Below are positions 38,188-49,099 of a DNA stretch of 64,000 nucleotides, piece by piece (position 1 is the stretch's first letter; each line of letters begins with the position of its first letter). This DNA is from Halocaridina rubra (taxonomy: Eukaryota > Arthropoda > Malacostraca > Decapoda > Atyidae). The notes under the pieces were generated by a model, which was not told where the DNA came from, searched no databases, and was given only the letters and a program-made list of their open reading frames with translations. Location of the stretch: positions 92,590 through 156,589 of the forward strand of contig JAXCGZ010005745.1 in NCBI GenBank assembly GCA_037179515.1, written 5' to 3'. A program made the position numbers and the translations under genes.

Positions 38188-41100
38188 TGGCCTGTGGGGC
38201 GGGCACAACATCAAAGAATAGCCTCAACGTATTCCCTGCGTGTCATAAAAGGCGACTAAAAGTGGACGGGGCGGGGGGCTGGGAATCCCCCCCTTGTATC
38301 AACCTCCTGCGAGACGTCAAAGAAGAAGGGGAGTAGAGGGGAGAATAACTTCTCCCCAAACTCTAGTTTTGGGGTGTCTGAATGTGCGTGGTTGTAGTAC
38401 GATAGAGAGAAAAAGATGTGAGATTGGATATATGTTTGGTAGGAGGAGGATGGATGTATTGGCATTGTGTGAGACGAAGATGAAAGGAAGAGGAGAAGTG
38501 GCATTTGGTGATGTGACAGGTAGGGTGTCTGGGGTTGAAAGGGGGAGAGCAAGAGAAGGTGTGGCATTATTGCTGAGTGAATGGATGGTAAATCAGGTAG
38601 TGGAATGGAAAGAAGTGTCATCTAGGCTGATGTGGGTGAGGGCTAGGATAGGAAGGGAATGTTGGGCTTTTGTTAGTGCGTATGGGCCAGGATGTGAGAG
38701 AAGTGAGGAAGAGCGGGATGAATTCTGGAATGAGTTAACTAGATGTGTGGATGGTCTGAGCAGAAGGAACAATGTAGTTGTGTTGGGTGACTTGCATGCG
38801 AGAGTGGGTGATGGAAAGATACAAGGTGTTGTAGGAAAGTATGGGGTACCAGGTGGGAATGAGAGTGGCGATAGACTGTTAGATATGTGTGTAGAGCAAG
38901 AGCTGGTGATAGGGAATAGTTTATTTAAGAAGAAGTTAATAAATAAGTATACATGGATGAGAGTGGCAAATGGAAGAGTGAAAGAAAGAGCATTGATGGA
39001 TTATGTGTTAGTAGCAAAGAGCATGGTTGGTAGAGTGAAAGATGTACATGCATTCAGGGGTGTGGCTGCTGGGATGTCTGATCATTTTTTGGTTGAAGCA
39101 AAAGTGGTAGTAGCAAAAGAGTGGGGAAATAGTGTGGGGGGATGTAGAAGGGAAATAGTGAAGGTGGAAGAGTTGAAAAAGCCAAAGAAGAGACAGGAAT
39201 ATCAGGACAGGTTGAGAGTGACATATGCCAGGGTGAAAGAAAGAGAAGGTGGGGAGTTAGGGGAGGAATGGGGGTTGATGAAAGAATGTTTAGTGGGACA
39301 TGCAAGAGATGTGTGTGGAAAGAGGTTTGTTGGAGGTGGCATGAGGAGGGGCAGCGAGTGGTGGAACGAAGGGGTGAAAATGAAGGTGGAAGAGAAAAAG
39401 AGGGCTTTTGAGGAATGGCTGCAGTGTAAAAGTAGGGAGAAGTATGAAAGATATAGGGAGAAAAATGTGGAAACAAAGCAGAAGGTAAAGGAAGAGAAGA
39501 GGTTGGCAAATGTTAGGTGGGGACAGGATTTTAGTAGGTCATATGAGGAGAATAAAAAGAAGTTTTGGAAAGAAGTGAAGAGAGTAAGGAAGGGTGGATC
39601 GAGGATGGAAGAGACAGTGAAAGATGTGAATGGACAGATGTTAAGAGGGAACGATGCAAGGAAAAGATGGGCAGAATATTTTGAGTGCTTGCTGAATGTT
39701 GAGGAAGATAGAGAGGCAGCAATAGTGGCAGTGGGAGGGGTTCAAGGGCCAGTAATGGGAGATGAAAATGAGAGAGAGATTACAAGAGAGGAGGTGAAAA
39801 GGGCATTGTAGGAAGTGAAAGCAGGTAAAGCACCTGTAATGGATGGTGTGAGAGCGGAGATGTTGAAAGAAGGGGGTGTGACTGCATTGGAATGGTTAGT
39901 GAGAGTGTTTAATATATTCTTTATGTTGTCAATGGTGCCAGTGGAATGGGTGATTGCCTGTATAGTGCCCCTATACAAAGGTAAGGGAGATATGTATGAA
40001 TGCAGTAATTTTAGGGGTATAATTTTGTTGAGTGTGGTAGGAAAAGTGTATGGTAGGATACTGGTTAATAGAATTAGGGATAAGACAGAATATGTGATCG
40101 CGGAAGTGCAGAGTGGTTTTAGGAGAGGTAGAGGTTGTATAGATCAGATTTTTATAGTTAGGCAGTTATGTGAGAAATATTTAGCAAAGGGTAAGGATGT
40201 GTATTTTGCATTTTTGGATCTGGAGAAAGCATATGATAGAGTTGATAGAGAGGCTATGTGGAATGTATTGAGATTATGTGGAATTAATGGTAAATTGTTG
40301 CATGCAGTGAAGAGTTTGTATGAGGGTAGTAGAGCTTGTGTTAGGGTAGGGAATGAAGTGAGTGAGTGAGTGGTTTCCAGTGAGTGTGGGACTGAGACAG
40401 GGATGTGTGATGTCACCATGGCTGTTCAATTTGTATATTGATGGAGTTGTAAGAGAGGTGAATGAGTGAGTGCGTGGTCGAGGTTTGAGAATGGTAGATG
40501 GGGATGATAACGAGTGGGAGCTGAATCAGTTGCTGTTTGCAGATGATACTGTGGTGGTGGCAGATTCAGAGGAAAAGCTGTGTCAGTTAGTGTCAGAATT
40601 TGGAATGGTGTGTGAGGGAAGGATGTTGTGAGTGAATGTGGGAAAGAGTAAGGTTATGAGGTGTACAAGAAATGAGGATGGCGCTGGATTGAATGTTATG
40701 TTGAATGGAGAGACATTTGAGGAGGTTATTAGTTTAAGTATTTAGGCTCGATTATAGCTGCAAATGGTGGAGTGGAAGCAGATGTGTGTCACAGAGTGAA
40801 TGAAGGATGTAAAGTGTTGGGTGCATTGAAAGGAGTGATGAAGAATAGAGGGTTGGAAATGAATGTTAAGAAAGTTTTGTATGAGAAAGTGGTTGTGCCA
40901 ACTGTGATGTATGGATCAGAGTTATGGGGTATGAAAGTAAGTGAGAGACGGAAACTAAATGTGTTTGAGATGAAATGCCTGAGGAGTATGATTGGTGTAT
41001 CTCGATAGGATAGGGTTAGGAATGAAGTGGTGAGAGCAAGAATGGGTATGAGGAGAGAAATTGCAGCCAGAGTGGATATGAATGTTCTGAGATGGTTTGG

Positions 41101-41571
41101 CCATGTGGAAAGGATGGATGATGAAAGGCTGCTGAAAAAGGTGATGAATGCGAGAGTTGATGGGAGAAATGCTAGAGGGAGGCCTAGGTTTGGATGGATG
41201 GATGGAGTAAGGAGAGCCCTGAATGATAGGAGGATGGATGTGAGAGAAGCAAGCGAGTGTGCTAGGAATAGGAATGAGTGGCGAGCGATTGTGACGCAGC
41301 TCTGATGGACATCTGCTGTTACCACGGGGCTGCATCTTACAGAGGTAGCCCTGTGGTAGGGGCAGCAGGAGGAGTTGGCAGTTGTGAAGCGACACAGGTT
41401 GTGGAAGAGCCGGGAGGATGGGCTGTGGCACTCCAGCAGTGCCATCTGAACGGTTGCTAGCTCCCTCGTCATTGCCCATAGAGCAAAGTAATCCCCCTAT
41501 TTGTTTTCCTTTCTTGATGTCGGCTACCCCCCAATTAAAGGGGGAAACAGCCAAGGTAGATAGATAGATAG
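38188..41571 (+). mobile_element. RTE-like LINE (RTE-1) inserted in CR1-a
   Basis: A 3384-bp element flanked by a 14-bp target duplication AATGAATAATAGGG (38174-38187 and 41572-41585). Order: G-rich 5' leader, endonuclease-RT coding region, 3' untranslated region with a CCACGGGGC/GCCCTGTGG pairing near 41318-41354, and a (TAGA)n tail at 41556-41571. It looks full length. The clean duplication shows target-primed insertion after CR1-a was in place. Confidence 0.93.
38294..41305 (+). pseudogene. RTE-1 endonuclease-reverse transcriptase, broken
   Basis: The first frame from 38294 carries an EEP endonuclease: LNVRG near 38367, LCETKM near 38466, LGDLHARVG near 38783 and SDHFL near 39080. The usual Asn of GDxN reads His168 (38795). 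A TAG stop at 39809-39811 splits the endonuclease from RT (AGKAP, FRGIILLSVVGKVY, FLDLEKAYDRV). An extra GAGT in a GAGT run at about 40356-40372 shifts frame before the GCVMSPWLF region. FADDTVVVAD follows at about 40535, with further stops near 40467 and 40628 and a frameshift near 40738. The C-terminal region (WFGHVERMDDERLL, RGRPRFGWMD) then reads to TGA at 41303. Few lesions relative to length indicate moderate age. Confidence 0.92.
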
Positions 41572-42347
41572 AATGAATAATAGGGGACCAAGTACCGAGC
41601 CTTGTGGTACCCCGCTAGTAACCGAGCCCCACTCCGATTTCTCTTCATTTATGCAAACCCTCTGTTTTCTGTCTTTTAACCATTCTTTGATCCATCTGAG
41701 AACAGCTCCTCCTATACCACGAGCTTCCAGCTTTTTAACTAATCTTTTGTGAGGAACTGTATCAAAAGCTTTGCTAAAATCTAGATATATTGTATCATAT
41801 TCTTTGCCACAATCTAGCGCCTCGTAAACTTCTGAATAAAAAGAGAGTAAGTTTGTAAGGCACGAAAAACCCTTTAGAAACCCGTGTTGTGAAAGTTTTA
41901 TCAGTCCGTATAATTCTAGATGTGCCCTTATTTTATTTGCAATGATGGATTCTAGAATCTTACCCACTGTTGACGTTAAACTTACAGGCCTATAATTATT
42001 CTTTTTAATTCGTTCTCCTTTTTTAAATATTGGTACCACATCTGCCAATTTCCACTCCATGGGTAATGATCCTAATTTTACTGAATAATTAAATAATGCA
42101 GTTAGTGGACAACTAAGCTCTTCCTTGCATTCCTTTAATATTCAAGCATATATTCCATCAGGTCCCTGAGATTTATGAGCCTTTAATTTATCTATTTCTT
42201 TTATTACCTCTTCTCTCGTAATATTTATTGAACTAAGTATATTATCGGGACTGTCTCTGTAAATGGATTCTACCTCCGGAATATATTCCAAGTTTTCATT
42301 GCTAAATACAGATAAGAAATAATCATTTAAACATGTACACATCACAC
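41572..42347 (-). pseudogene. CR1-a, central RT part
   Basis: Continues CR1-a across the RTE-1 insertion: minus-strand SGVPQGSVLGPLLF, LDFSKAFDTVPHKRL, QHGFLKGFSCLTN, PIFKKGERIKKNNYRPVS and KAHKSQGPDGIYA. A stop at the 42141 side breaks the frame relative to CR1-b. It ends near 42347 where LINE2-b begins. Confidence 0.9.
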
Positions 42348-42860
42348 TATCAGATTGCAGTGATAGAAGCTCAAGGGCCGGTATTAGAGAACATCAACCT
42401 TACAGCCACAGAGGTATACAAAGCGCTGATGGATTTAGATGTTCATAAAGCTACAGGTCCTGATGACATATCCCCTCATGTGCTTAAAAAATGCGCAAAC
42501 ACAATATCAGTGGCACTAAGTATCATATTTAAGGAGTCACTGGAGTCGGGGGAGATTCCAAGATGCTGGAAACAAGCAAATGTGATACCTATCTTCAAAA
42601 AGGGAAGGAGGGATACGGCTCTGAACTATAGACCAGTTTCCTTGACCAGCATAGTTTGCAAAGTTATGGAGAAACTACTAAGGAAACATATCTCTCTTCA
42701 CTTGGAATCCTTCAACTTTTTGTCAGTGAGGCAACATGGATTCAGAGAAGGTAGATCAACAGTAACAAACTTATTAGAATTTTATGATGAGGTAAGCCAA
42801 ATCTTACAGGAAAGAGAGGGCTGGGCGGATTGCATATTCCTAGACTTCCAGAAAGCGTTT
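42348..42860 (+). pseudogene. LINE2-b, 5' part of RT
   Basis: Plus-strand RT with VHKATGPDDISPHVLKK, PIFKKGRRDTALNYRPVS, QHGFREGRSTVTNLLEFY and IFLDFQKAF. It breaks after FQKAF at 42860 and resumes at 46138 with DTVPHGRL, the next residues of the same motif. 5'-truncated before RT; no endonuclease is present in this copy. The left boundary is approximate. Confidence 0.9.
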
Positions 42861-45800
42861 AAGAACATAAGAACATAAGAATAGAGGACACTGCAACATG
42901 CCTACTGGCACACACGAGGCAGCTCCATTTTTGAATTGTATTTTCAGCATGTCTAACCTATTCTATTCTACTCTACTTATTTATTCTGTTTTTCTTTTTA
43001 TGATTTTTCTAATAAGCACTAACCTATTCATACCCACCCTACCTCTGTCATATGTCTATCTAATCTACATTTGAAGGTGTCTAAGGTATTGGCATTTACT
43101 ATCCTACTAGGAAGCTTGTTCCATGCATCAGCTACTCTATTACCAAACCAATTTTTACCAATTTCCCTTCTGAACCTAAATTTATCAAGCTTAAATCCAT
43201 TATTACGAGTTCTGGTTTGATCATGAATTTTTAAAACTTTATTAATATCTCCCTTGTTAATCCCTTTAAACCATTTATACACTTCAATCATATCCCCCCT
43301 AACTCTTCGCCTCTCTAGAGAATGTAGATTAAGTTTTTTTAATCTGTCCTCATATGGTAGATTTCTGATATTGTGTATCATCTTGGTCATTCTTCGTTGC
43401 ACTCTCTCCAAGGATTCAATTTCCATTCTATAATAGGGTGACCAGAATTGCACAGCATAATCTAAATGGGGCCTAACTAATGCAAGATAGAGCTGCAAAA
43501 TAACTTTTTCCGTCCTATTGCTGACGCTTCTTGAGATAAATCCTAAAATTCTGTTTGCTTTATTTCTGACTGCTGTGCATTGCTCTCTTGGCTTAAGACT
43601 ACTACTCACAAGAACTCCCAAATCCCTTTCACACTGAGAACTCATGATTTCATGGTTATTTAGCTTATAACTAGTATTGTCTTTTATAGTACCCATTTTA
43701 ACTACTTTACATTTTTCAACATTAAATTCCATTTGCCATTTGTCCGACCATTCAGATAATCTATTTAGATCTTCCTGTAAAGCATGAATGTCTTCTTTTC
43801 CATTTATAGTTCTACCTATTTTAGTGTCGTCTGCGAATTTACTTAGGTTACTACTGATATCCGAATCCAGATCATTTAGATATACGATGAATAATAGAGG
43901 ACCCAGTACCGAGCCTTGTGGTACCCCGCTTGTAACCGAGCCCCACTCTGATTTCTCCCCATTTATGCAAACCCTCTGTTTTCTGTCTTTTAACCATTGT
44001 TTGATCCATCTGAGCACAGCTCCTCCTATACCATGAGCTTCCAGCTTTTTAACTAATCTTTTGTGAGGAACTCTATCAAAAGCTTTGCTAAAATCTAGAT
44101 ATATTGTATCATATTCTTTGCCACAATCTACTGCCTCGTAAACTTCTGAATAAAAAGACAGTAAGTTTGTAAGGCACGAAAAACCCTTAAGAAACCCGTG
44201 TTGTGAAAGTTTTATCAGTCTGTGTAATTCTAGATGTGCCCTTATTTTATTTGCAATTATGGATTCTAGAATCTTACCCACTGTTGACGTTAAACTTACC
44301 GGCCTATAATTATTCTTTTTAACACGTTCTCCTTTTTTAAATATTGGTACCACATCTGCCAATTTCCACTCCATGGGTACCGATCCTAATTTTATTGAAT
44401 TATTAAATAATGCAGTTAGTGGACAACTAAGCTCTTCCTTGCATTCCTTTAATATTCTAGCATATATTCCATCAGGTCCTGGAGATTTATGAGCCTTTAA
44501 TTTATCTATTTCTTTTATTACCTCCTCTCTCGTAATATTTATTGAACTAAGTATATTATCGGGACTGTCTCTGTAAATGGATTCTACTTCCGGAATATTT
44601 TCCAAGTTTTCATTTGTAAATACAGATAAGAAATAATCATTTAAACATGTACACATCACTTTATCGTCATCTGTGATATGGCCATTGGCTACTTCAATTG
44701 GTCCGACTTTTTCCTTAAATTTTGTTTGATAATGTTGATAAAACCCTTTAGGATTTTCTTTAGCTTCTCCTGCTATTCGAACTTCGTATTTTCTTTTCGA
44801 CTCTCTAACTATCTTTTTAACTTCCCTGTTTAACTGTATATATTGCTGCCTCACCTGCTCTTCACCTCTTTTTAGTTTCCTGTATATTCCTCTTTTAATA
44901 CCTATAAGATTCTTTATTCTATTGTTCATCCATTTAGGGTCATTTTTTCTTGATCTGCAATGTTTCATGGGAATATAGTCTCTCTGACTATTCTTAAGAG
45001 TCATGACAAAATTGTTATATTCCTCATCCAAATTTATATTAACTGACGGGCTGCTGTTCTTTCCTGTGAGAGAATTTAATGTATTGATCTTATCTTGTGA
45101 TAATCCTTGGCATGTGGTACCCAAATTTCGGGGTAATCCGCTACCTGCGACCTGACCTGCTGGATTAACTACCCACATCTGTACCCCAGAAATCCCTTCC
45201 CATACCTCATTAGATAATTTAGTTTTTAAGCCCTCAAAATCTCCTGCTCTAAAGTTTGGAACAATATTCTTATTTTCCTTTATAGTTTCCTTGAAAATTA
45301 TGTTAAATCTAATGGAATCATGGTCACTGTTGCCCAATTTTTCACCAACTTCTAAATTTGTAACCATATTCTCTCTATTACTAAGAACTAAATCTAGTGT
45401 ATTCACCCCCCGTGTTGCTTCATGTACATGCTGAGAAAGGAAATTGTCTTCTACTACTTCCAAAAACTCCTTAGAGCTACTATCACCTGTTATGGTTTCC
45501 CAGTTAATATGTCTAAAATTAAAATCGCCTACAATGCAAACTCTATTTGACCTGCTCACTTTAGAAATTTCATCGTATATAACTTGCGACTCTATATTAT
45601 CTAGATCAGGTGGTCTGTAGACTACTCCTACAACTAGACTTTCTATATTATTTTTAATTTCAACCCATAAGGTTTCTGAATTTAGATTTGTCTTAATTCC
45701 AGACTTAATGCAGCTTCTGAGGCTATCTTTAATATACATAATTACCCCTCCCCCTCTTTTATCTGCACTACGATCAGCATTATAAAGTTTATATCCTGTA

Positions 45801-46137
45801 ATTATGTACTCAGCTTTAAGGTGTTTGCTTTCTAATTTAATCCAACTTTCACTAATGCATATTATATCCGGTCTCTCACTACATACTATGGCTCTCAGTT
45901 CTTCTATCTTGTTACCTAAACTACGGCTATTTGTATAATATACTTTTAAACTTTCTCTAGCTTCACCCTTCTTGTGGCTATTCTTTTTGTTAATATTTGT
46001 TCTATGTAACAAATGGTTCTTATCCTTAGACTCCCAGTTATTTGACCCACTATTTACTGAACCCTTACTGACTAATTTCTCTGCACACGTATTAATCATT
46101 TCATTATTTGTGTCTAACAAAACCCCCCTACCTCTCT
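42861..46137 (-). mobile_element. CR1-b, CR1-like LINE inserted in LINE2-b
   Basis: A 3277-bp minus-strand element lying between two halves of the LINE2-b FQKAF|DTVPH motif. Its 3' end (at 42861) has two copies of the octamer-like tail TTCTTATG after CCTCTA, as in CR1 elements. The 5' end is AGAGAGGTAGGGG at 46137. No target duplication is evident. Confidence 0.93.
43028..46137 (-). CDS. CR1-b ORF2-type endonuclease-reverse transcriptase
   Basis: Open for about 1035 codons. EEP endonuclease: YYTNSRSLGNK near residue 71-81, ISESWI with Glu101, GDFNFRHINW near 207-216, LDLVLSN and SDHDS follow. A linker precedes RT: SPGPDGIYA, PIFKKGERVKKNNYRPVS, QHGFLKGF, LDFSKAFDRVPH, SGVPQGSVLGPLLF and FADDTKIGR (about residue 772). 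It ends MTEVGWV. All endonuclease and RT signature residues seen are standard. The first available ATG, at 46150, is in the flanking LINE2-b, so the first five residues (MEQCQ) are not CR1. The next in-frame Met is 13 residues further. CR1-b may be 5'-truncated or may start with another exon or ORF1. It would act by target-primed reverse transcription in the nucleus. Confidence 0.92.
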
Positions 46138-47251
46138 GACACTGTTCCACATGGGAGACTTATTAGGAAGCTGCAATCAATGGCTAGGATAGGTGGAAAT
46201 GTTTTGGAATGGATAAAAACTTACTTAGAAGGAAGGGAACAGAGGGTTAGAGTAAGACACTCAGTGTCTGAATGGAGAAGAGTTAGTAGTGGAGTTCCAC
46301 AGGGTTCAGTTTTAGGGCCACTTTTGTTCCTTGTATATGTAAATGACCTACCAGAGTCTGTAAATTCATTCATGAATATGTTTGCAGATGATGCAAAGAT
46401 TGTGAAGAAAGTAAAAAACGAGAACAATGGTAGAGAACTTCAGGAGGATCTAAATAATCTGCATGAGTGGTCAGAAAAGTGGCTAATGAAATTCAATACT
46501 TCAAAATATAAGGTAATGAGAATGGGTACAAGTGCAACAAGGCCCAAGCTTGACTACTCGGTGGCTGGAGTACAACTTCAAGAGACAGAAAATGAGAGAG
46601 ATCTAGGAGTAAACATACTGGCAGATTTGTCTCCAGAAATACATATAAATGGCATAGTAAGGGCAGCATATGCATTATTATCAAATGTAAGGGTAGCCTT
46701 CAGGCACATGGACAAGAAAATGTTCAGAAATATTTATGTAACCTATGTGAGGCCAAAACTCGAATATGCAGCCCCCTTTTGGAATCCGCACTTGAAAAAG
46801 CACATAGCTAAGCTTGAAAAAAGTTCAAAGACATGCCACGAAACTGGTGCCAGAAATACGCAATCTCAGTTATGATGAGAGGCTGAGGGAATTAGACTTA
46901 CCATCACTGGAAGCTAGAAGAGTGAGGGGGGATATGGTGACAGTCTTTAAATTCCTTCATGGTTATGATAGAGTGGATAGGGATCGATATTTTGATATGG
47001 CTGGCTCTAGAACTAGAGGTCATAGTTTGAAGCTTCTTAAGAAAACTTCTTTGCAGGATGTAAGGAAATACTTTTTCAGTGTAAGAGTAGTTGATAACTG
47101 GAATTCGCTAAGCGAGGAGGTAGTTAATGCTATCTCAATCCATAGTTTTAAGGACAGGTATGATAAGTATCACTAAGTCTAAAATGGAAGCGATCAGGAG
47201 ACGGGAAGATACGAGCTTTGGGCTCTTTCCCGTAAACACAATTAGGTAATC
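46138..47251 (+). pseudogene. LINE2-b, 3' part of RT and 3' tail
   Basis: Resumes with DTVPHGRLIRKL, then SGVPQGSVLGPLLFLVYVNDLP, FADDAKIVKKVKNE and RPKLEYAAPFWNPHLKKH. An extra A in GAAAAAAG near 46817-46824 shifts the frame; RHATKLVPEIRNLSYDERL continues in the next frame, to a stop at 47176. The 3' end is ACGAGCTTTGGGCTC plus one ACAATTAGGTAATC, after which CR1-a resumes. Confidence 0.92.
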
Positions 47252-48453
47252 TGTGATATGGCCATTGGTGGTCCGATTTTTTCATTAAATTTTGTTTGCT
47301 AATGTTGGTAAAACCCTTTAGGATTTTCTTTAGCTTCTCCAGCTATTCTGTCTTTGTATTTTCTTTTCGACTCTATCTTTTTAATTTCCCTGTTTAACTG
47401 TATATATTGCTGCCTCACCTGCTCTTCACTTCTTTTTAGTTTCCTGTATATTACACTTTTAATACCTATAAGATTCTTTATTCTATTGTTCATCCATTTA
47501 GGGTAATTTTTTCTTGATCTGAAATGCTTCATAGGAATATAGTCTTTCTGACTATTCTTAGGAGTCATGACAAAATTGCTATATTCCTCATCCAAATTTA
47601 TATTAACTAACGGACTGCTGTTCTTTCCTGTATTGATCTTATCTTGTGATAATCCTTGGCCTGTGGTACTCTATTCTCGGGGGGGGGGGTAATCTGCTAC
47701 CTGCGACCTAACCTGCTGGATTAACTACCCACATCTGTACCCCAGAAATCCCTTCCCATATCTCATTAGATAATTTAGTTTTTAAGCCCTCAAAATCTCC
47801 TGCTTTAAAGTTTGGGACAATATTTTTATTTTCCTTTATAGTTTCCTTGAAAATTATGTTAAATCTAATGGAATCATGGTCACTGTTGCCCAATGGTTCA
47901 CCAACTTCTAAGTTTGTAACCATATTCTCTCTATTACTAAGAACTAAATCCAGTATATTAACCCCCCTTGTTGCTTCAAGTACATGCTGAGAAATGAAAT
48001 TGTCTTCTACTACTTCCAAAAACTCCTTAGAGCTACTATCACCTGTTATGGTTTCCCAGTTAATATTTCTAAAATTAAAATCGCCCACAATGCAAACTCT
48101 ATTTGACCTGGTCACTTTGGAAATTTCATCGTATATAATTTGCGAATTTATATTATGTAGATAAGGTGGTCTGTAGACTACTCTTACAACTAGACTTTCT
48201 ATATTATCTTTAATTTCAACCCTAAGGTGTCTGAATTTAGATTTGTCTTAATTCCAGACTTAATGCAGCTTCTGAGGCTATCTTTAATATACATAATTAC
48301 CCCTCCCCCTCTTCTATCAGCACTGCGATCCGCATTATAAAGTTTATATCCTGTAATTATGTGCTCAGCTTTAAGGAATTTTCTCTCTAAATCAATCCAA
48401 CTTTCACTAATGCATATTATATCCGGTCTCTCACTACATACCATGGCTCTCAG
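47252..48453 (-). pseudogene. CR1-a, 5' part (endonuclease and linker)
   Basis: Minus strand: the endonuclease part has ISESWID, RSADRRGGGVIMYI, VGDFNFRNINWE and LDLVLSN, then the pre-RT linker (NDPKWMNN-like and KENPKGFYQH). Frames break near 48199 and 47640-47700, where a G9-10 run lies. The linker directly continues the sequence lost at 42347, so this is the third piece of one CR1 copy. It is truncated at 48453. Confidence 0.9.
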
Positions 48454-48891
48454 GTAAATATCGATTTTCAATGTTCCATGACCTACTGCAATTCATGTGC
48501 TATCATATTTATAAATTTCTCCTTAAATAACATATCTGGCTATTTCTCTGCCATTAATGTCATCACGTAGTGTCACGATTATCAGTAAAAGACATTAAGC
48601 TCGATAAATCTTTTTAACTATTTTCTAAGTCATGTATAAAATTATTATTTTGGATTAATCAAACCTATTCTTTCTCTAAAAATGCATGTCCAGCATCAAT
48701 TACTTGGTCTTTATTAATACAGCACATGTCTTGCCTATTCTGTTCGAGGAAATAGGGAACCAGGAGCAATGCTTTCTTTTGTTATAACAAGATGACGTAC
48801 ATTTTGTCATTCTGTCACTTCAGCGAGACGTATTATATTAAAGAGTAATCATCATTACATTGCTTTCTTCATTTCAATTCTACTCCTAATA
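48454..48891. other. Short intergenic segment, nothing recognised
   Basis: AT-rich, no motif found. Confidence 0.5.
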
Positions 48892-49084
<193 letters not shown>

Positions 49085-49099
49085 TTTATATATATATAT

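Noticed and set aside
39054..41554. Several 60-230-residue minus-strand frames rich in Ser, Pro and Leu across RTE-1
   Set aside because: Antisense shadows of the purine-rich RTE-1 coding strand, with no motifs.
43788..44036. Plus-strand frames opposite CR1-b and CR1-a (MSSFPFI...)
   Set aside because: Antisense of the RT FADD region in both copies, no independent support.
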